A stretch of DNA of 6,658 nucleotides, from NCBI GenBank assembly GCA_016203335.1, contig JACQNA010000050.1:1-6658 (forward strand), given 5' to 3'. Every line of letters begins with the position of its first letter. Position 1 is the first letter of the stretch. Below the pieces are notes generated by a model. The model was not told the origin of the DNA and did not search any database. It worked only from the letters and a program-made list of their open reading frames with translations. Source of the stretch: Candidatus Woesearchaeota archaeon. GTDB taxonomy: Archaea; Nanobdellota; Nanobdellia; Woesearchaeales; JACQNA01. Position numbers and translations under genes: made by a program. This document shows positions 5,292 to 6,658 of this stretch, piece by piece.

Positions 5292-5800
5292 GGGAATCCT
5301 ATATCCTGCGGATTAAGACGGAGGCGTTTACCCTCTTTATAGATATCAAAAAATCGGTTGCCGACATTGATACGAGTCAGAGGCTGGTAGTATGTCGTCG
5401 TACCAAAAGGATAAAGTGAGTCTACTATTCCCATTCGCCTTTCTTGAAGTGCATAGAGATCATCAAGATGCGTTACTGTAACCTTTCCTGCCAGCGTCCA
5501 AAGGGAAGGATTGCTCTGGTGCGGGAGGAGGTAACCATTATGAGTAACTGTAAACCCAGAGTAGAATCCATTGCGCCGCGCTCCTTCAACTGCATCAGCA
5601 AGGGTATGTAGGAGGTTTGGGGCGATGGTGAGCAGAGAAGCCCGCTTGGTTTCTGTACGAGCAAACTCCAGCATGGGCGAGAAATCTATAGAAACAATAA
5701 GATTGTACACTGGTCTGCCCGTCTGTGGAGCATATGGGTAAATAGGCAGCGGGAGAGGGATTTGTTTACTTCTCTTTCGTCTCAGGAATCCCAGCACCAT
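5288..5800 (-). CDS. Unknown 170-aa protein in the GT4/PIG-L operon
   Basis: I do not recognise this protein. It begins with a basic patch (LRRKRSK, 6-12), then a proline/tyrosine-rich run IPLPLPIYPYAPQTGRP (14-30) and an alternating strand/helix pattern with no membrane segment: YNLIVSIDFSPMLEFA (32-47), a helix at about 62-77, TVTHNGYLLP (84-93), WTLAGKVTVTHLDDLYALQERR (101-122), and an aromatic C-terminal part, YPFGTTTYYQPLTRINVGNRFFDIYKEG (130-157). No catalytic signature is evident. Its reality is supported by its junctions: its ATG overlaps the deacetylase stop by 1 nt, with GGAGGT just upstream, and its stop overlaps the GT4 start by 4 nt. Base composition looks more AT-rich than either neighbour, so it may have joined the operon separately. 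A partner or acceptor-related role for the glycosyltransferase is possible but speculative. Confidence 0.75.
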   Translation of the reverse strand: MVLGFLRRKRSKQIPLPLPIYPYAPQTGRPVYNLIVSIDFSPMLEFARTETKRASLLTIAPNLLHTLADAVEGARRNGFYSGFTVTHNGYLLPHQSNPSLWTLAGKVTVTHLDDLYALQERRMGIVDSLYPFGTTTYYQPLTRINVGNRFFDIYKEGKRLRLNPQDIGFP

Positions 5801-6363
5801 TAGATTTTTACCTCCACAAACCCCTCATGCCCGCAGCACCTTTCCTCAAACTGCCCGGGCCTGAATCCGTAGATTTCTGTGATAACCAGCTTTTTCTGCA
5901 TAATCTCTGCTGGGGTGAGCTCAACGAAGCTTTTATCCTTTATGGCAGCGCAATGGTTATGTTCATTCTGATAGTTGAAGCAGAGGAGCTTCCGTGCTTT
6001 TATCTTTCCGTCAGCAATCAGCTGCTTCACTGCCTGATGCGCTTCTTTGTGGCGGATATGCCCATATTCGCCGTTCCCGCCATGGGTATAGATGACGTCG
6101 AATTCCTTTTCCGGCAGGCTGTGCAGGATCAGCTGCATGATTTCCTTGAGCATGAGGGGATGAAGATGCTCGTCTTCCAGATCAGTGATGATGGGCTTTG
6201 CCCCATATCTTGCGCAGGCTTTCCTGAATTTCGGCTCCCGGTCCTGGTCAGAGCCCCTGCAGAGCGCGTACACTGTCCAGCGCCAGTTCGGATGGCGGAG
6301 GAACTGCGCTCCCATCCAGATGGCCTCGTCGTCCGGGTGGGCGATGATGGCAAGTGCGTCCAT
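5800..6363 (-). CDS. PIG-L/LmbE-family zinc N-deacetylase
   Basis: Metal-dependent deacetylase of the PIG-L superfamily, whose members remove acetyl from GlcNAc groups on glycolipids, inositol or malate glycosides, or chito-oligosaccharides. The catalytic motif AHPDDE is at 8-13 and the second metal motif GHIRHKEAH at 101-109. By comparison with MshB, H9, D12 and H105 would bind zinc and D11 would be the general base; all are present. The preceding YTHGGNGEYGH (92-102) is also typical. At 187 residues it is a compact family member lacking any obvious extra domain, signal peptide or membrane segment. The ATG lies about 26 nt from a TATA-like box with no leader, so this is the operon's first gene. 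Its TAA overlaps the next ATG by 1 nt. The deacetylase plus GT4 pairing suggests a pathway in which an N-acetylhexosamine is transferred and then deacetylated; the actual substrate is not visible from sequence. Confidence 0.93.
   Translation of the reverse strand: MDALAIIAHPDDEAIWMGAQFLRHPNWRWTVYALCRGSDQDREPKFRKACARYGAKPIITDLEDEHLHPLMLKEIMQLILHSLPEKEFDVIYTHGGNGEYGHIRHKEAHQAVKQLIADGKIKARKLLCFNYQNEHNHCAAIKDKSFVELTPAEIMQKKLVITEIYGFRPGQFEERCCGHEGFVEVKI
5811..5816 (-). promoter_or_regulatory. Shine-Dalgarno for the 170-aa protein
   Basis: On the minus strand GGAGGT lies 10 nt before the ATG (5800-5798), embedded in the last codons of the deacetylase (Val-Glu-Val). It is the strongest ribosome site seen in the window and supports the 170-aa frame as a translated gene. 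The leading genes of transcription units instead appear leaderless. Confidence 0.7.
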
Positions 6364-6385
6364 AGGAGAAAGGGGAAGTATGGGG

Positions 6386-6393
6386 ATTTATAT
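6386..6393 (-). promoter_or_regulatory. TATA box for the deacetylase/GT4 operon
   Basis: Read on the minus strand, ATATAAAT is centred about 26 nt upstream of the deacetylase ATG (6363-6361). That leaves essentially no 5' leader and matches the geometry of the other promoters in the window. Confidence 0.6.
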
Positions 6394-6413
6394 GTGTTGT
6401 TGTTCATAATCTA

Positions 6414-6442
6414 AGCGGCGTAGCTACCCGACTAACTCCGCT
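6414..6442. other. Small hairpin between the AT-rich gene and the operon promoter
   Basis: AGCGG (6414-6418) pairs with CCGCT (6438-6442), with the palindrome GTAGCTAC (6420-6427) inside the loop. It lies about 15 nt past the stop codon of the partial gene on the minus strand. A terminator role is possible, but no T-run follows, so this is weak. Confidence 0.25.
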
Positions 6443-6457
6443 ACAATCATCTTATTT

Positions 6458-6658
6458 CTATGAGATAAAATCGATTGTAATCAATTTTAATTTTACTTTA
6501 TCAAATGGTTCAACAATTACTTTCTTGAAAATTCCTTTTTCGATTAAGAAACTGCTCAATTCTTTAATCATTATCCTCCAATTATTAGCTTTTTTATATT
6601 GCCTCCATATTTTTCTTAGATTCTGGAGCCTCTTCTTTGTTTGTGGAATGGCAATGAG
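6458..6658 (-). CDS. C-terminal end of an unidentified AT-rich gene, cut by the window edge
   Basis: Reading leftwards from the window end, one frame stays open for 66 codons to a TAG at 6460-6458, with no need for a start inside the window. The visible part opens LIAIPQTKKRLQNLRKIWRQ and ends KVIVEPFDKVKLKLITIDFIS. It is rich in lysine, arginine and isoleucine, with amphipathic helices at about 8-24 and 30-42 and then beta-strand-like segments. I do not recognise a family. Codons are strongly A/T-ending (AAA, ATT, TTA, GAA), unlike the G/C-ending codons of all genes to the left, which suggests a different origin. A 66-codon open frame in AT-rich DNA, where chance stops are frequent, supports a real gene, but the fragment is short. 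The rest lies beyond base 6658. Confidence 0.5.
   Translation of the reverse strand, partial: LIAIPQTKKRLQNLRKIWRQYKKANNWRIMIKELSSFLIEKGIFKKVIVEPFDKVKLKLITIDFIS

Noticed and set aside
4224..5342. 372-codon open frame on the plus strand
   Set aside because: It lies entirely antisense to the GT4 gene, whose EX7E motif and operon overlaps are clear. The translation is Cys/His/Arg-rich with no domain, as expected of a mirror frame in GC-rich coding DNA.
4146..6363. Complete mycothiol or bacillithiol synthesis operon
   Set aside because: Only the GT4 and PIG-L classes are present. The GT4 N-terminus does not resemble MshA or BshA, and no cysteine ligase is in the window.
5827..6414. 195-codon open frame on the plus strand
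   Set aside because: Antisense to the PIG-L deacetylase, including its catalytic motifs; no recognisable features.

Overview
The window reads as a gene-dense archaeal chromosome segment. The evidence is a diphthine synthase (a diphthamide enzyme found only in archaea and eukaryotes), a tRNA-Gln of archaeal type with no encoded CCA, a small protein resembling the C-terminal winged helix of archaeal MCM, and TATA-like boxes centred about 25-27 nt upstream of start codons with no room for a leader. The exact lineage cannot be fixed from sequence alone. The compact layout and two very small proteins would suit a DPANN-type or other small-genome archaeon, but that is a guess.

Layout, left to right. 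1-1457 (+): diphthine synthase overlaps a ZIP-family metal transporter by 16 nt. 1458-2009 (-): an unrecognised multi-pass membrane protein whose stop codon abuts the ZIP stop. 2010-2383: no gene, but two promoters and a GC-rich block of nested inverted repeats (about 2056-2291). 2384-2456 (+): tRNA-Gln(TTG), followed 6 nt later by a 53-residue, glycine-rich two-helix membrane protein. 2624-2765: a 142-bp element with a perfect 14-bp terminal inverted repeat and an 8-9 bp flanking direct repeat, inserted exactly at the small gene's stop codon; this has the structure of a MITE. 2810-3007 (+): a stand-alone winged-helix protein. 3040-4149 (+): an (alpha/alpha)6 glycoside hydrolase related to GH100 and debranching-type enzymes. 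4146-6363 (-): a tight three-gene operon, transcribed leftwards as PIG-L deacetylase, unknown 170-residue protein, GT4 glycosyltransferase. 6364-6457: its promoter and a small hairpin. 6458-6658 (-): the C-terminal end of a lysine-rich, much more AT-rich gene that runs off the window.

Functional picture. The left end combines translation-factor modification (EF-2 diphthamide) with metal uptake. The right half is carbohydrate-centred. A GT4 transferase and a PIG-L N-deacetylase in one operon suggest making a GlcNAc-containing glycoside or glycan and then de-N-acetylating it; the same gene pair begins mycothiol and bacillithiol synthesis, but the substrate here is unknown. The neighbouring hydrolase acts on an unidentified sugar polymer or disaccharide.

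The most interesting structures lie around the tRNA: a MITE-like insertion with its target duplication preserved, a second folded element sharing two sequence blocks with it, and a probable tRNA-mRNA co-transcript in which tRNA 3' processing would create a near-leaderless message.
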